From contig JAKULF010000004.1 of NCBI GenBank assembly GCA_022661535.1, positions 2,170,001 through 2,234,000 of the forward strand: DNA of 64,000 nucleotides, in the 5' to 3' direction. The DNA is from Eutypa lata (taxonomy: Eukaryota; Ascomycota; Sordariomycetes; Xylariales; Diatrypaceae). This document shows positions 22,234 to 33,557 of this stretch, piece after piece (the stretch's first letter is position 1; each line of letters opens with the position of its first letter). The notes beneath the pieces were generated by a model that was given only the letters and a program-made list of their open reading frames with translations, was not told the DNA's origin and did not search any database. The position numbers and the translations under genes were made by a program.

Positions 22234-23583
22234 ATGGGACAATCACATTCAATCATCGATGCCTGCAAGCAGGATAATTCAATCACGCAGAACTGCACAA
22301 TCGAATTCGATTCCTCAGGCCTCAAGGCAGTGCGCCTTGCAGGGATTCAAAAAGGGGGGTTCAAGGGGGACGCTGATATAGCTGGCGCTGGTGTAAGTCC
22401 CTTGGCCTGCTTCTCATTCTGAACCAACTCTAACAGAATTTATCAATGGAACAGGTCATCGGTTCGTTCATGGGCCTTAGCATCATAGTTTGTGTGTTGG
22501 GGCTTCTTCTCGCCCTACGGCAATGTCTTTCACTTAAAGCTTTTCGCGGCAGAAAGTAAGAGTAATATCCTTTTCGCAGTGTCCTCATCGTGTAAACTAA
22601 CCGGGCCACTTAGCAAACCGTCTAGCTTCCTCATGGACATCATCCTCTGCGAAAAGTTCCACGAAATGATTGACGATCTAATCCTCTCCTCTGCCGATAC
22701 ACAGCTCCTCCTCATACTCGCCTATGGAGTGGCATTCTATTCAACGGCGCAGTGTCAGATGTCTCTCTATCACTACTTCGTGGCTTTGCACACGATCCTG
22801 GTTGGTCTGTCAACATCTTTACTTGCCTCGGTCCTCGTCCACAGCCGAGATAAATCTTACTTCACATCATGCCTTCGCATTATCATCTGTTCAGTTGCTT
22901 TCATAGGCCTCTACAACACCAACGGTATCCATATATCTAATAAGTCCCAAGGAAAGGTTTTCCTGGGCAGACTCCCTGCCCGTACGCAAGAGGATAGGCT
23001 CCTTCTCCTGCCTGCATATTGTGTCTTAGAAGAGACAGTTAGTCCTTTTTTCCACTTGAATGTCGAGCAGCAACAACTTTTCACTAACTCTGGTGGTCCT
23101 TGTGATGTCTCTCGTCAATGCCTTGAGCTCCTTTTCATACACATCATCATGTCCTTGTTCACGATACTGGACATCAATCCTCGGCGGATTCTCCAGTCTC
23201 AAAAGAGGGCGAGGCAATGGTTCTATATCAGCGGCGTCTGTAGGGGCCTTCTCTGGATAGGCTGCCTTGCACTGATCATCTTCAACTGGGTCAGCATTGA
23301 GACTTTACGCAGCTGGGTTGACGGGTCCGAATGGCTGAGTAGGGATGAAGGAAGAAACCCGGAGAAAGACTACCAAGGAATCGGACAGCTAGCACCTCTC
23401 TTTTCTCTCGGTGCCATTGGTTTTACATTGTTAAATACCTTTTGGGAAATAGCTAAGGAGCCGTGTCCAATGTTCGAGCGGCTTAGCCATAATAATAACG
23501 ACAACAACGACGGCAACGGGAACCAACTACAGCCTGATGTAAATCGGCTCTTAGCAAGTCAGGGTGGGTATAGTCAGATTTAG
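22234..23583 (+). CDS. Fungal multi-pass membrane protein of unknown function, three exons
   Basis: Exons 22234-22392, 22455-22555 and 22614-23583 join in frame to about 409 residues. Intron 1 has GTAAGT/ACAG. Intron 2 has GTAAGA, an ACTAAC branch and a TTAG acceptor. The first exon ends with FKGDADIAGAG just before the first helix (VIGSFMGLSIIVCVLGLLLA). I recall this DADIAG-then-membrane layout from large, poorly characterised fungal membrane families. Later helices include QLLLILAYGVAFYSTAQCQM, LVGLSTSLLASVLV, SCLRIIICSVAFIGLY and GLLWIGCLALIIFNWVS. An Asn/Asp-rich stretch precedes the C-terminus. The ATG at 22234 was chosen because it opens on MGQSHSIIDACKQDN; an in-frame ATG lies 60 bp upstream. 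Function unknown. Confidence 0.75.
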
Positions 23584-24046
23584 AGCGTTATGGTTTCAAT
23601 TACGTGTTTATGTATCCCCAGTCTTTTATTATTCCAGGTATTCTAGATAGGTATTAACTTCTATTCATGGCGTATGATAACGACGATACGACACACCTCC
23701 AAGTCTGACAAAATGTAAAAGTGAAAGCGAGCTTTCTCAAGACAATCGCAATTGTGTCTATATTGTGCATGTCGCCCTACTCGTAGGTAAAGATGACAAG
23801 TCAGATTTGGATGAGATACATAGTGGGCCTAGCGGTAGGCTCTAGTATGGTTACATTGAGCCAACCTATAGTAGAAATAAGCCCTTCCCCCTTAATATAC
23901 GAATATTGTCTTTTAGGTTGTTGGCTAACAAATTTGCTTGCAACTAATATGCAGATGAGCATCATATTGATGACGTACTGACATCTCCATACCTTCATTT
24001 TCATCTCCTGTCCTCTCATATAACCGACGGGATTCTATCTCACATC
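23584..24046. other. Intergenic, no gene seen
   Basis: AT-rich. The missing N-terminus of the CorA-like pseudogene would be expected here, but the frame carries no ATG between the stop at 23945-23947 and 24053. Confidence 0.45.
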
Positions 24047-25678
24047 TCGTTCCACAAATTCGCACTCGCAGATCACCATAGCATCCAGGATGCGATCGGT
24101 GACTCCAGGAACGGGAACTACGTGTGGTTGTTCCGGGATAGAGGTACTCACTTGGAAACAAGGTGCGAAAACTCTGTGCGGAGAAATGGAAAAGAATGGT
24201 TTCTCTAACTAATATGGGATATAGGGGCTAGAGTATGGGAAACCACCCGCATACAGCATCACACCGCGGAGAACGGCGACCGGTCTGCCCTTCACGTTTC
24301 AGAATCCGCCGACGTGACTATTTTGTACATACTCCAAGCTACTTACGCAATTATCTTCGATATCTCTTGTCTGACCAGATGATTAGCGTGTCCCCGGGAG
24401 CAGATCATGCCTGTTGCCGCGAATGCACTATGCTCCTTAACTACCTATTCGAGTTTGTTTCCTAGTGGTGGAAGCCCGCCTATAGGGAGCAGAATGGTTC
24501 ATTTTCCGGCAAGAGCGAGTTTGGCGATAATGGAGCTTTTCTAGGCATGGGTGAGCCTCTCTCTCTCCCCCCCCTCTCTCCCCCCCCGCTCTCTCTCTCC
24601 CCGCGCTCTCTCTCTCGTTATTGCTTGTTAGAATAATTGAATTTCCTGATATGTACGGCTTCCAGGTACGTGGTCGCGATTCTTGGTTCAGTATTTCGAC
24701 AATGTCAAAAACCCCAACGAGGAACTAATCCACCACTGGCGGGGCATCATCCTTTTTACCCAATGGCTAAAGGAGTCTAATCGGACAAGGATTTTCTTCC
24801 TCGGAACTGACGCGTCTATCGTGGAACGAGTCGTTCCTCTTATGCTCCAACGCTTGCAGGAAGGCCCAGCCAACGATCCTTTATGGATGTACCCTATCCT
24901 TCTCAACGATTATTTCCATCTATAGCACAAAGCCACGTATGCCATACGTGACCTGACAACTATGGAAGAACAGAGAGCCGAGAACTCGGAAATGTCGAAA
25001 TCGACAGAGGTATATCCCCGGCTCCACGACATCGCCCGATGGGCCATGGTGGTTTGTGAGATTCTAGAAGTAAACATCAAGACGCTAGAGTACGCTTTGG
25101 ATTGCCATGATCACTTTATGAAGGAATTATCGGATCTAGAGCCCAAGTCCACTGCCAATCCCGCTATCCATGGAACCCATCAATACCTCCGCTTCTACGC
25201 CCACGTGATATACAGCATGAACTGTCGTTGCGCTTCGTATCGGGACCGCATGAAGAACGAGATCCAACTCGTGTTCAACGTTGTGGCGCAGAGCGAAGCG
25301 CGGGCCTCGATGGCTATCGCTATGGCTACGAAAGCCGACAGCGAGACCATGAAGGCTACGTCTCTTGTCGCGCTGGTATTCCTACCCCCCACGTTCATAT
25401 CGGCGGTGTTCAGCACGACTTTCTTCCAGTTTGGTGCGGACCCGCAGTCGTGGGAGGTTTCGGACAAGTTTTGGCTTTATTGGGCCGTGGTGGTGCCTGT
25501 CACGATGGTGTGTATTGCGATATGGTATATGCGCTTCTTTCGCAGTGCCGCTGTGGTTTCAGGTGCCAGGGCTAAATTCGTCAGACAACGGGATGTCGGG
25601 TTAAGTCACCAACGGGATGTTTATAGCAATTTGTCGAATAGGGGATATACACCATGTGTGCGTGGTTTGTTCAACTAG
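24047..25678 (+). pseudogene. CorA-like membrane protein, disrupted by two in-frame TAGs and a frame change
   Basis: The C-terminal part (24962-25678) is a CorA-type membrane module: an amphipathic helix with KNEIQLVFNVVAQSEARASM, then LVALVFLPPTFISAVFSTTF and a second helix (FWLYWAVVVPVTMVCIAIWY). The canonical GMN signature of transporters is absent, as in many fungal CorA-like proteins. Upstream the same protein continues in frame: VQYFDNVKNPNEELIHHW and SNRTRIFFLGTDASIVER, then a TAG at 24923-24925, then HKATYAIRDLTTMEEQRAEN. A further exon ends at 24550 before a CT-rich 115-nt intron (24551-24665) and contains a TAG at 24463-24465 between LLNYLFEFVS and WWKPAYREQNG. Before that, ARVWETTRIQHH and SADVTILYILQATYAIIFDI lie in another frame, so an indel near 24370-24385 is implied. 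A plausible 81-nt intron sits at 24144-24224. No start codon was found. Most likely a decayed gene; sequencing error or readthrough are alternatives. Confidence 0.72.
24557..24619. repeat. CT/C-rich low-complexity tract within an intron
   Basis: About 60 bases of CTCTCT and CCCC runs fill the intron of the CorA-like gene, just after its GTGAGC donor. Confidence 0.8.
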
Positions 25679-27073
25679 TTGGTGGCTTTTGAGATGGAGG
25701 TTAAAATTAGGAATGAATAGGGGCTCGGTTTCCACATTCATTACTATGACACGAAAAGCAAAAGATAGTCAAGACCCTTAGAAGCCCCTATAATAAGTGA
25801 ACTGGTAAAAACAAGTTTGAAGGAGCAGAAGGGCACTGCCAGGCATTCGCCTGGGGGTATAACATTAGAAAGTTATATGTTTCTATCTACATATATCCCA
25901 CAGCCCCTCCCATGGTCAGTAGAATGGTTCTCTGAATCAACAGGAATAATAATTGGTAATATAGATATCGCCAACCTGAGAGTATTTTCATTCAAAAGAG
26001 GAGATTTATTCGAAGATACAAGGCGTTTATCTATAGTTATTTCAATAAACACTGTACCAAAGCTCTACTGTCAGTTTCAAGAGGCCTTTAAACACTCCCT
26101 TATAATAACCCTCGAAAATCGTGGATATAACGATCAATTGTCAACGGTACGTACTAGTAAAATACTTGGACCCTAGCTCATAGGAAACACGCAAAGTCCG
26201 GTCACTAGCCCAACACATTCCAGCTCTCTAATGGTGGTATTCGTATGCCGCTGGGCGTAGGTGCATGAGAACCCCTGTGTGGCAAGCAGGACGGGGTCAA
26301 AGGAGAGGAAACCCCCCCGAGGTTTCTACACCCCAAGTTACATTAGTCAAACGTAAAATCAAGGGTCTCTACGTGGAATATGTATACAAAGCCGGGTAGA
26401 CGAAATGACTTTCCTATATATGTATAAAAAGAGAAACAACTATATGATAGGTTCGTCAATACCTTGAATGGAGGGTTTCTCTTCTCATAAGCCCGGTAGG
26501 CTAGAGTCCGGGGATTAATAGCACATACATTGCACCGAGTATTATTACAAGAAATAAGAAGTCACACACCCAATCAAGAACTTAAGTCGTGATGGTCAAG
26601 CCTCCATCTGGTAGTAAACCTCCATAGATTGCATATACAGTCCAACGACGCCCCAAGACAATCTACTCAATGCCGAAATTTCGATCGCTCGTTCGTTCGT
26701 TCGTTCGTTCGCGGCCAAGCGGGACAGAATTATCACGTATGCATTACAGGCCGAGCCCCCATTCATAAGGCTATATGAGATCATGCATGAGAGCGCTTAG
26801 CTATATTATTTAAACAAAGCACATGATAATGAGATGTTGTAGATGTCTTTTCTATACCTTGACAACACACACAAAAACTCCGCGCTGGTTATATTTTTTT
26901 GGTCCTCTCCGTCCCTCTCTCCCCCTCCCCTTTCCCTTCCCCTTTCCCATCCCCTTCCGCCTTCTACATAAACATACACTTCCCCCCTGCTCCTTCGCCC
27001 TCCTTCCCCCCATTCATTAACCGTCCAATTGACAACAACCAACGACAAGACAAGCCTCGTCCTAATCCATGGC
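25679..27073. other. Intergenic, no supported gene
   Basis: A 119-codon AT-rich frame at 25817-26176 starts without an ATG and shows no domain; not called. The interval also holds a CGTT microsatellite (26688-26712) and pyrimidine-rich sequence at 26900-27010 downstream of CHS5. Confidence 0.45.
26688..26712. repeat. (TTCG)n microsatellite
   Basis: About six copies of TTCG in tandem. Confidence 0.85.
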
Positions 27074-28495
27074 TCACAACGCCACATCCTGGAACGAAGC
27101 CCCATCGCCCGGCGACGTAGCGGAACCGCCGCCCTGCTTCGCGTCCTCCTCTTCATTCGGGTCCCGTATGACCGGCTCGCTAGGCTGCACAGCCAGCCTC
27201 TGGGTATCCTTATCCACGAGGCGGACCTTCTGCTCGCTAGCCGCTTTGATCTTATCCTCGCCTTCAGCGGCGGACTTGGTTTTCTCTCCTGCCGCTGCTG
27301 CCTTCTCATCATCACCACTATCTTCTTCTTCTGAATCACCACTGACGCTGCCCTCGTCTTTCTTCTTCTTTGCTTCGGCAGTCTCATCATTGCCACTACT
27401 TCCGTTTTCCACCGGCCGCTCAGGGAGCTGCTTATCCGTGGGTGCGGGAACGGGTGTCGTAGCAGCAGCAGCAGCAGCAGCTGTCGTAGTGGAAGTCGAC
27501 GCGCGCCGGACGTCCTCGTCGCCCGGCCCAGGCCGAACCGCATCGAGGTAGAACTTCGTAACGCCGAGAATACGACCGCTGCGCTCACAGGCATCGACCC
27601 ACTCGGGGCGGACGACGGGGATGTTCATCTCGACGGCCTTCTCCCAGGCGAGGCCGCGGCCCTCAGCGGTGACGAAGTGGGTCGTGTCGATGCGGACGCC
27701 ATCGACGATCTTGGCGCCGACGCGGCCCACGGCGCGGGCGAGGTCGTCCTTCTGGGCGGGGGACAGCACGCCCGCCGTGATGGTGACGCCGCTGAGGTCG
27801 GTCATCTTGTGGGTGCGGACGGCGACGGGGGGGCTGCTGGCGTAGGTGCCCGCGGTCGTGCGCAGCACCAGGTGGAACGTGTACTCGGTGTCGACGGCGA
27901 GGCCGCTGATCTTGGTGCTGTGCATCTGGAGGGGCCGGGGGATGTTCCCGGCCTTCTGGCCGTTCCGGTACAGCGACAGCGAGATCAGGTCGGCGGTCGC
28001 GAGCTCGATGGGGTCCCACTCCAGCACCACGGACGTCTGCGTCGCGTTGCGGCACCGCAGGGCGGGCGTCGTCGGCTCCGCCGCCCCGAACGAGCTGAAG
28101 ATCCGGTCCTGCAGCGACGAGAACTGCTTGTCCGCCTCGGACTCGGCGTCGTGGTTGCGCGCTACCGTGATGTCGACGATGGAGCCGGAGGCGATGTTGG
28201 GCGGGAGGAGGATGGAGGGGAATTCGATCTAGGGCGGGTCATATGTTAGGTTTCTCTGGATGTTCTTAAATTTCGGGGGGTGCTGAGATAGTAGTAGGTG
28301 CATTGTAGCTATGAAAGGGTTGTGCGACGGTATGCGACAGCTGTGAAGGGACCAAACATCATGGTGGATGAAGGCAGATTTCACGGATAGGAGTAACTAA
28401 TATTGAAACCACACAAGACTTACGAGTCGTTTATCGGGCGTCAATAATACAGTGACGCCAGCGTCGACTTTGCCGACAGTGAGTGAGACGAGCAT
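27074..28495 (-). CDS. CHS5: Chitin biosynthesis protein CHS5 (exomer), FN3 plus BRCT
   Basis: CHS5 is the scaffold of the exomer coat that carries chitin synthase III and other cargo from the trans-Golgi to the cell surface. Exon 1 (28424-28495) encodes MLVSLTVGKVDAGVTVLLTP and DKRL. A 195-nt intron (GTAAGT to CCCTAG) leads to exon 2 (27074-28228), giving 408 residues. Domain order matches the family: N-terminal dimerisation segment with IEFPSILLPPNIASGSIVDI, an FN3 domain at about 70-125 (VVLEWDPIELATADLISLSL; TEYTFHLVLRTTAGTYASSP), and a BRCT domain at about 135-205 (AVGRVGAKIVDGVRIDTTHF; PVVRPEWVDACERSGRIL). The C-terminal half is a low-complexity Ala/Glu/Lys-rich tail, shorter than in yeast (about 670 residues total there). 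A conserved single-copy gene. Confidence 0.95.
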
Positions 28496-29020
28496 CTTGA
28501 GGAATTGTTCGCCAACAAGGCGCGAGATTGTCGATGCTCAATTCAGTATTAAGGAGGGTTTTTGGTTGTTTGAATGTCTGTTATTTCTTGATGAGTTCAT
28601 TCCTGTATGACGACGCCTTAGTTAATTAATCCTAAAACTGGTCTCGAAGGCGCGAACAGGGGTGTCTAGGGACACCTGCCGGGTCGTGATGATTGGGGCT
28701 TACCGATAAAAGTGGACATACCAGCCAGGTACAAAATACATGGGTACATACTAGCAGTTATACAGGACAACTATATAATACATACATGTATGTATGCATG
28801 TACGTAGGTACATACCTACGCTGCAACGGTATCTGCATGATATGGAAGTTTAAGTGATGATGAGCAACATCCAAATTAGGTCTTGGGTTTGATGGGAGAC
28901 GTTTAATTTTAACTATTTTCATTTCTAGTTATGTCTGTTGTTTAGATGATCAATGTGAGGCGTGTTGAGCTTCTATGTTTGATATGTTGTAGAATACCTG
29001 ACATAAACCTACATAATGTC
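28496..29020. other. Intergenic, CHS5 promoter
   Basis: CHS5 upstream region meeting the 3' end of the next minus-strand gene. It contains a CATG/TACG-type short-repeat tract at 28781-28820; nothing else recognised. Confidence 0.5.
28781..28820. repeat. ATGT/ACAT-type short tandem and inverted repeat
   Basis: ATGTATGTATGCATGT followed by ACGTAGGTACATACCTACG; self-complementary in places. Confidence 0.6.
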
Positions 29021-29893
29021 TCATTCCCACCGCCAGGATCTGTCATTATTTACTTTCCTACTAGTCTCTGATGTACGGCTATAACCACCAGCCGGTTTTG
29101 ACCTGGCTACTCTGTCATCTCGTTGTCTCGTATCCTTCCAATTAGATCCCCCCCGTGAACTCTGTTGACGTGGTGCTGGATCACTAAGATGTCTTCCATC
29201 TCTGCCTCGTCGAAGCTCCACCTCAGCGACTCCAACGACGAACTCCATGTCCCTCACCAGGTCCGCAAACTTGGCATTGCACACCATCTTCGGTTCCGCC
29301 GTGGAGAGCTTCAGGGTGCCGAAGAGGTCCGCAATGACGCTATCGTCACCCACAGACGCCATCCTGCGGCCGTCCCGGTCATACCCGTGGCTGGCAAGCG
29401 CGTCTCGAAGTGCGTGCTTGAGCTTCTGCTCCGCCGTGCTGACAACGAACGGCCGCGCGCCGGTCCCGCCAAAGACGTCGTACCACAGAGGCGTCTTCTT
29501 CTTGGCGACGTAGATGTCGAACATGGTGCGCGCGAACGGGTGCTCGTACTTGTCGAAGTACCGCATGGACTTGATATCGATGCAGTGGTGGCGGGAGCAG
29601 AAGGCCGATAGCTGGAAGGGATTCTTGGGCAGCTTGGCCTTTAAGCTCCTCATATGATTGGGAAACGCAATTTCGTGCTCCCTACACCAGTTCCGGATAT
29701 AGTCGCCGGGCTGGACGTCTGCAGCCGGTCCATACTTCGGCATGAATGAATTTCCTCCAATATCAGGAATGGCTGATGATTGGAAAGGTGAACGATCACG
29801 CACTGCTGATCGTTCAGTTTTGAAGTTTCGTTTAAGGATCAGGTGCGCAACTCGTAATATTGAAGGCTGAGGCCGGTAGGTAAGTATAGACAT
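29021..29893 (-). CDS. Uncharacterised 290-residue protein, possibly mitochondrial
   Basis: A single exon from the ATG at 29893. The first 30 residues are basic and free of acidic residues until RNFKTERS, like a mitochondrial presequence; this is inference. The body (residues about 65-220) looks globular: YIRNWCREHEIAFPNHM, AFCSRHHCIDIKSMRYFDKY and KKKTPLWYDVFGGTGARP. The last 60 residues are Arg/Ser-rich and probably disordered. I do not recognise a family. Two Cys-His clusters (NWCREHE, SRHHCID) could bind metal, but the spacing fits no finger I know. Coding is supported by the long frame with GC-biased codon use. Confidence 0.65.
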   Translation of the reverse strand: MSILTYRPQPSILRVAHLILKRNFKTERSAVRDRSPFQSSAIPDIGGNSFMPKYGPAADVQPGDYIRNWCREHEIAFPNHMRSLKAKLPKNPFQLSAFCSRHHCIDIKSMRYFDKYEHPFARTMFDIYVAKKKTPLWYDVFGGTGARPFVVSTAEQKLKHALRDALASHGYDRDGRRMASVGDDSVIADLFGTLKLSTAEPKMVCNAKFADLVRDMEFVVGVAEVELRRGRDGRHLSDPAPRQQSSRGGSNWKDTRQRDDRVARSKPAGGYSRTSETSRKVNNDRSWRWE

Positions 29894-30514
29894 GATCCTG
29901 GCCGGTCCTTTGCCCAGTCACCGAGCTCCAAGCAGCAACTCCTTCATAGCTTTCCTACTATGGAGTTAATACGCCAACTATGAAGTCTGTATGTAGAGAT
30001 GAACAGGAGGCTGAACTAATGCAACCTTTGTCTACGAAGTATGGATCATTCAAAGCGGCAAAATAAGGCTCTGAGGTGACTAACTAAAAGTCTTTTTAGT
30101 GACTCCTATTCTCTTAAGGACCCACCATTAGTTACTCATTCTCACCTATGGGGCTGTCGATGAATCAGAATTTCTCATCGCAATAAAACCTACTAAATCA
30201 TTCACAAGCTAACCTGATATAGTAAATTTATATTCCACCTAAGCCACATGATGCCCCCGCTATCTGTGGGTGGCCAACCCAGATTTTTTATTTCATAGCC
30301 CACTAACCCACTAACCCACTTATAACTTAACCTGCAAGTTCCCTTGTCGTCACCCAACACATCCCGCACACTATTCATTCATTCATTCATTCAATCCATC
30401 CTACATAAACAACTGTTCTCTCTTTCCCTCAACCACCTCTTTTTATAACAGAACACCATCAAGCTTGGCTTTTGTCTTTTCTGTGATAAATTTTAATCCA
30501 GAAGAGTCGCCAAC
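29894..30514 (+). promoter_or_regulatory. eIF1A upstream region
   Basis: Between divergent genes. The last 110 bases before the eIF1A start contain a pyrimidine-rich tract (CTCTCTTTCCCTCAACC) and TTTTTATAAC at about 30441-30450, a common layout for highly expressed fungal genes. A five-copy ATTC repeat lies at 30373-30392. Confidence 0.4.
30373..30392. repeat. (ATTC)5 microsatellite
   Basis: Five perfect ATTC units about 120 bp upstream of the eIF1A start. Confidence 0.9.
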
Positions 30515-31296
30515 ATGCCCAAGAATAAGGGAAAGGTAGGAAATTATCCGATGCCCCTCCCATACAAATCATCCCACACAGAACAACCCACAACCCCGCG
30601 ATGCAATCAAACGTCCACATCTTTATTCATCTACTCATCCGCCATATTCCCCAACCCCCAAGTCGCCGGGGCAATAAATATTGAAATACAGAGTATGGAT
30701 CAAACTAACCAACGTTTCTTCACAATAGGGTGGTAAGAACAGACGTCGTGGAAAGAACGAGGCCGACAACGAAAAGCGCGAGTTGACGTTTAAGGAAGAT
30801 GGCCAAGGTAAGCAAGAAACTAAACAAACGAATCTTCCACCCACACCTGGGCTTCACAGTAAAACAAGAAGAAGAAGAAGCAAAAAAATCCTAACAACAT
30901 GAACCACCAGAATACGCGCAAGTAGTCAAGATGCTCGGCAACGGGCGGCTCGAGGCGATGTGCTTCGACGGGGAGAAGCGGCTGGCGCACATCCGGGGCA
31001 AGCTGCGCAAGAAGGTGTGGATCAACCAGGGCGACATCATCCTGCTGTCGCTACGGGACTACCAGGACGAGAAGGGCGACGTCATCCTCAAGTACACGGC
31101 CGACGAGGCCCGCTCCCTCAAGGCCTACGGCGAGCTGCCCGAGAACGCCAAGATCAACGAGACCGACACCTACGCCCGCGGCGACGACGACAACGAGTGC
31201 AACTTCGAGTTCGACGAGGACCGCGATACCGACGATGACGACGATGCTGCCGGCGCCGGCGGCCAGGGCAAGGAGATCGAGATCGACGATATCTAA
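30515..31296 (+). CDS. TIF11: Translation initiation factor eIF1A
   Basis: eIF1A binds the 40S A site and promotes scanning and start-codon selection with eIF1. Exons 30515-30535, 30729-30807 and 30911-31296 join to 161 residues. The first exon encodes only MPKNKGK. The second gives [19 protein letters not shown], the basic N-terminal tail. The third carries the OB fold ([53 protein letters not shown]) and ends in the acidic tail DIDDI-like EIEIDDI that contacts eIF5B in yeast. Donors are GTAGGA and GTAAGC; acceptors are AATAG and CCAG. The length matches the family. Gene symbol is that of yeast. Confidence 0.97.
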
Positions 31297-33557
31297 TCTT
31301 AAAAAAAGAAAGTCGTTTTTTCTTTTTTTAACTCTTAAGTACCGTCGTTTTGTCCATCTCCTCGTCTGAATGTCCAACGTCCACCTGGCCCTTTTGCTCC
31401 TTGTTGGTTATATTTCCGATGGTATATATACATCAGCAGAAAATAAAGGTGTCGGGAAAAGTCTGTCTTCTCTCTCAAACCCGTCAGCGTGCTTTTCTTT
31501 CTTTTTAGAAAGGCCGCTGTCGGGCTCCGCGACAGTTGGGCTTGTGATGAAGACGTCGGTTTAGAAGAAAAAGGCCATGGTGGGAGGGACGTCATGGCTT
31601 GCGATGATGATGGATAGATGATGATTTCTTTATTTTACTGAACTAAGCTTCTCTTCTCATGCGTGAGAGGAAAGATGAAAATATGGTCGGGGTTCAAGGC
31701 ATAATGGCAATGCAGCTTACGAAATATCCTTCATAGACTCAATACACTATGGCTTTCTTCCCTGGGAAATATTGTTCATCATCCTAAAAGTGATATATTC
31801 CATATATACGTGCTCTTACTATCTCTTAGGCCACTCTCCCACGCAAAGGTGAGGTACAGAATACCTTCATGATACGCCGTTCTGCCTCTCCAGCTCTCCC
31901 TTATGACTAGGTATCATCTCAATACCAGCGGGTATCATTCATTCATCCATATTTTCAAGTCTCCTATCTCTTATTTGTTTCCCCATATCAAGTAGAATAT
32001 AGTGACTTGCTCTAGACGGCCACCCTGTTCGTTGGTCTGCCAACATTTTCCCACACTTAGGCTTCCACGCACATGGGTACATATTTATCCAAGTTGACCA
32101 GCCAGTCAGCCTGTAGAATATATGCCCATGCCCTATATGTTTCTACCTATTTTTCTCTCCCCTAGCACATGTAACTCCGTGACATACATAAGCGCCCACT
32201 TGCGTACATCATCATTTCATATCGTAGTAATACCCAACGCTCCCCTGAATTCACGTACGTACAAGAAGTAGTCACCACACTCACTCACCCACCCATCCAT
32301 CCATCCATCCAATCATTCCTAGCCGAAGGCTATGTACGCCATACCTACCATTCGCTACTTCTACTGATAGTTATGGCGAGAACAAATGAAGAGGGAATGG
32401 TCGAGGGGATGTTAAGCCAACAAAAACACGGCGGTGAATCTACAACCGCACAGCAAGTATATATATATACAAAAAGTATGGTATCGTCAGAATCTTAACT
32501 ATATCGAAGTTGATTCGATACCCCTCTACTATCCCTTCCCTTCGCTCCTACTTATTGCCTATGCACCTAACGTTGAACATGGGCGTTAAAAGACAAAAAT
32601 AGAGGGCGAAGCAGGGCGTTGGTGAATCAGGCACCTAGTAAGTTGGTCGGTCTACCCTTCGGGGTCATATAGAAGAAAAAAACTATGAATAATTTGTTTT
32701 TTGTTTTGTTCTAGTTATTGTAGTAACTATTCTAGTCCAAACTACTGTCTCCCCTTTCTCACCCCCCTTTACCCCCTCTTCCCACTTTCTCCCTTTTCCT
32801 CATTCACCACTCCCCAAGAAAGGAAGAGAAAAAACCAAACGTGTAATATCTTATTTCTATCTATAAACGACTCCTACGCCGCCGCAACTGCAGCAGCACG
32901 CTCCAAAAAACAAAATCAAAAAGGGTAGTTATTAGAAGAGCAATGAAGCGTAAGTACATAGGCTAGCAATGCAAATAGGCAAGCGCGTCATTACGCGGAT
33001 ATAAAAGGGGCGGGTAAGCCTATGTAGTTCTCGCAACGCACGCGCAAAACACACTTTCTGTGTTGTAGTACCCGTAAGTAAGCCTTCTTTTCAGCTTCAC
33101 TTATAAGTAGGTAGACCTACACACTCTCTGTCCCCCAGATGAATCAGTCCATTTGGCTCTCATCTTCAAGGTTTGATAATAGTGCGCTGCCAGTCAGGCC
33201 GACCAAAAAAAGATATCTTAGTTCGGTAGGTTTTCCCAGGGACCCGTCATGAGATAGCCACCCAAGAGGTGACAGCTAAGTCCAACCAGAACCTCCACCG
33301 ACGGCCCTTCCCCCCAAATGCTGTTCGCCATAAACAATAGCCCCTTCATCAAAGCATCTCAACCCCTCAAGCCTTCAATCTCACCCATCCGATGACTCGA
33401 TTCGATTCGACTCGCATCTTGATCTCTCATCTCCAACTCTCGCTCCCTCGCCCCCTCGCTAATCCTCCGTCATATTCTCTCCAACCAACCAATCAACAAC
33501 TCGATATCAATATAACACTTCGACGGAGGAAACACCCCCCAGTCTAGTCTCTTTATT
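31297..33557. other. Convergent intergenic region, 2.3 kb
   Basis: It lies between the 3' ends of eIF1A (plus) and WASP (minus), unusually long for convergent genes. AATAAA at 31442-31447 could be the eIF1A poly(A) signal. No frame beyond 86 codons; a CCAT microsatellite occurs at 32293-32310 and AT repeats at 32458-32468. No RNA gene recognised. Confidence 0.5.
32293..32310. repeat. (CCAT)n microsatellite
   Basis: Four to five CCAT units. Confidence 0.85.

Noticed and set aside
25817..26176. 119-codon AT-rich frame
   Set aside because: No ATG at the start, no domain, and not linked by splice sites to the CorA-like gene.
26806..27594. 262-codon minus-strand frame overlapping CHS5
   Set aside because: Arg/Ser-rich shadow in another frame of the CHS5 low-complexity tail.
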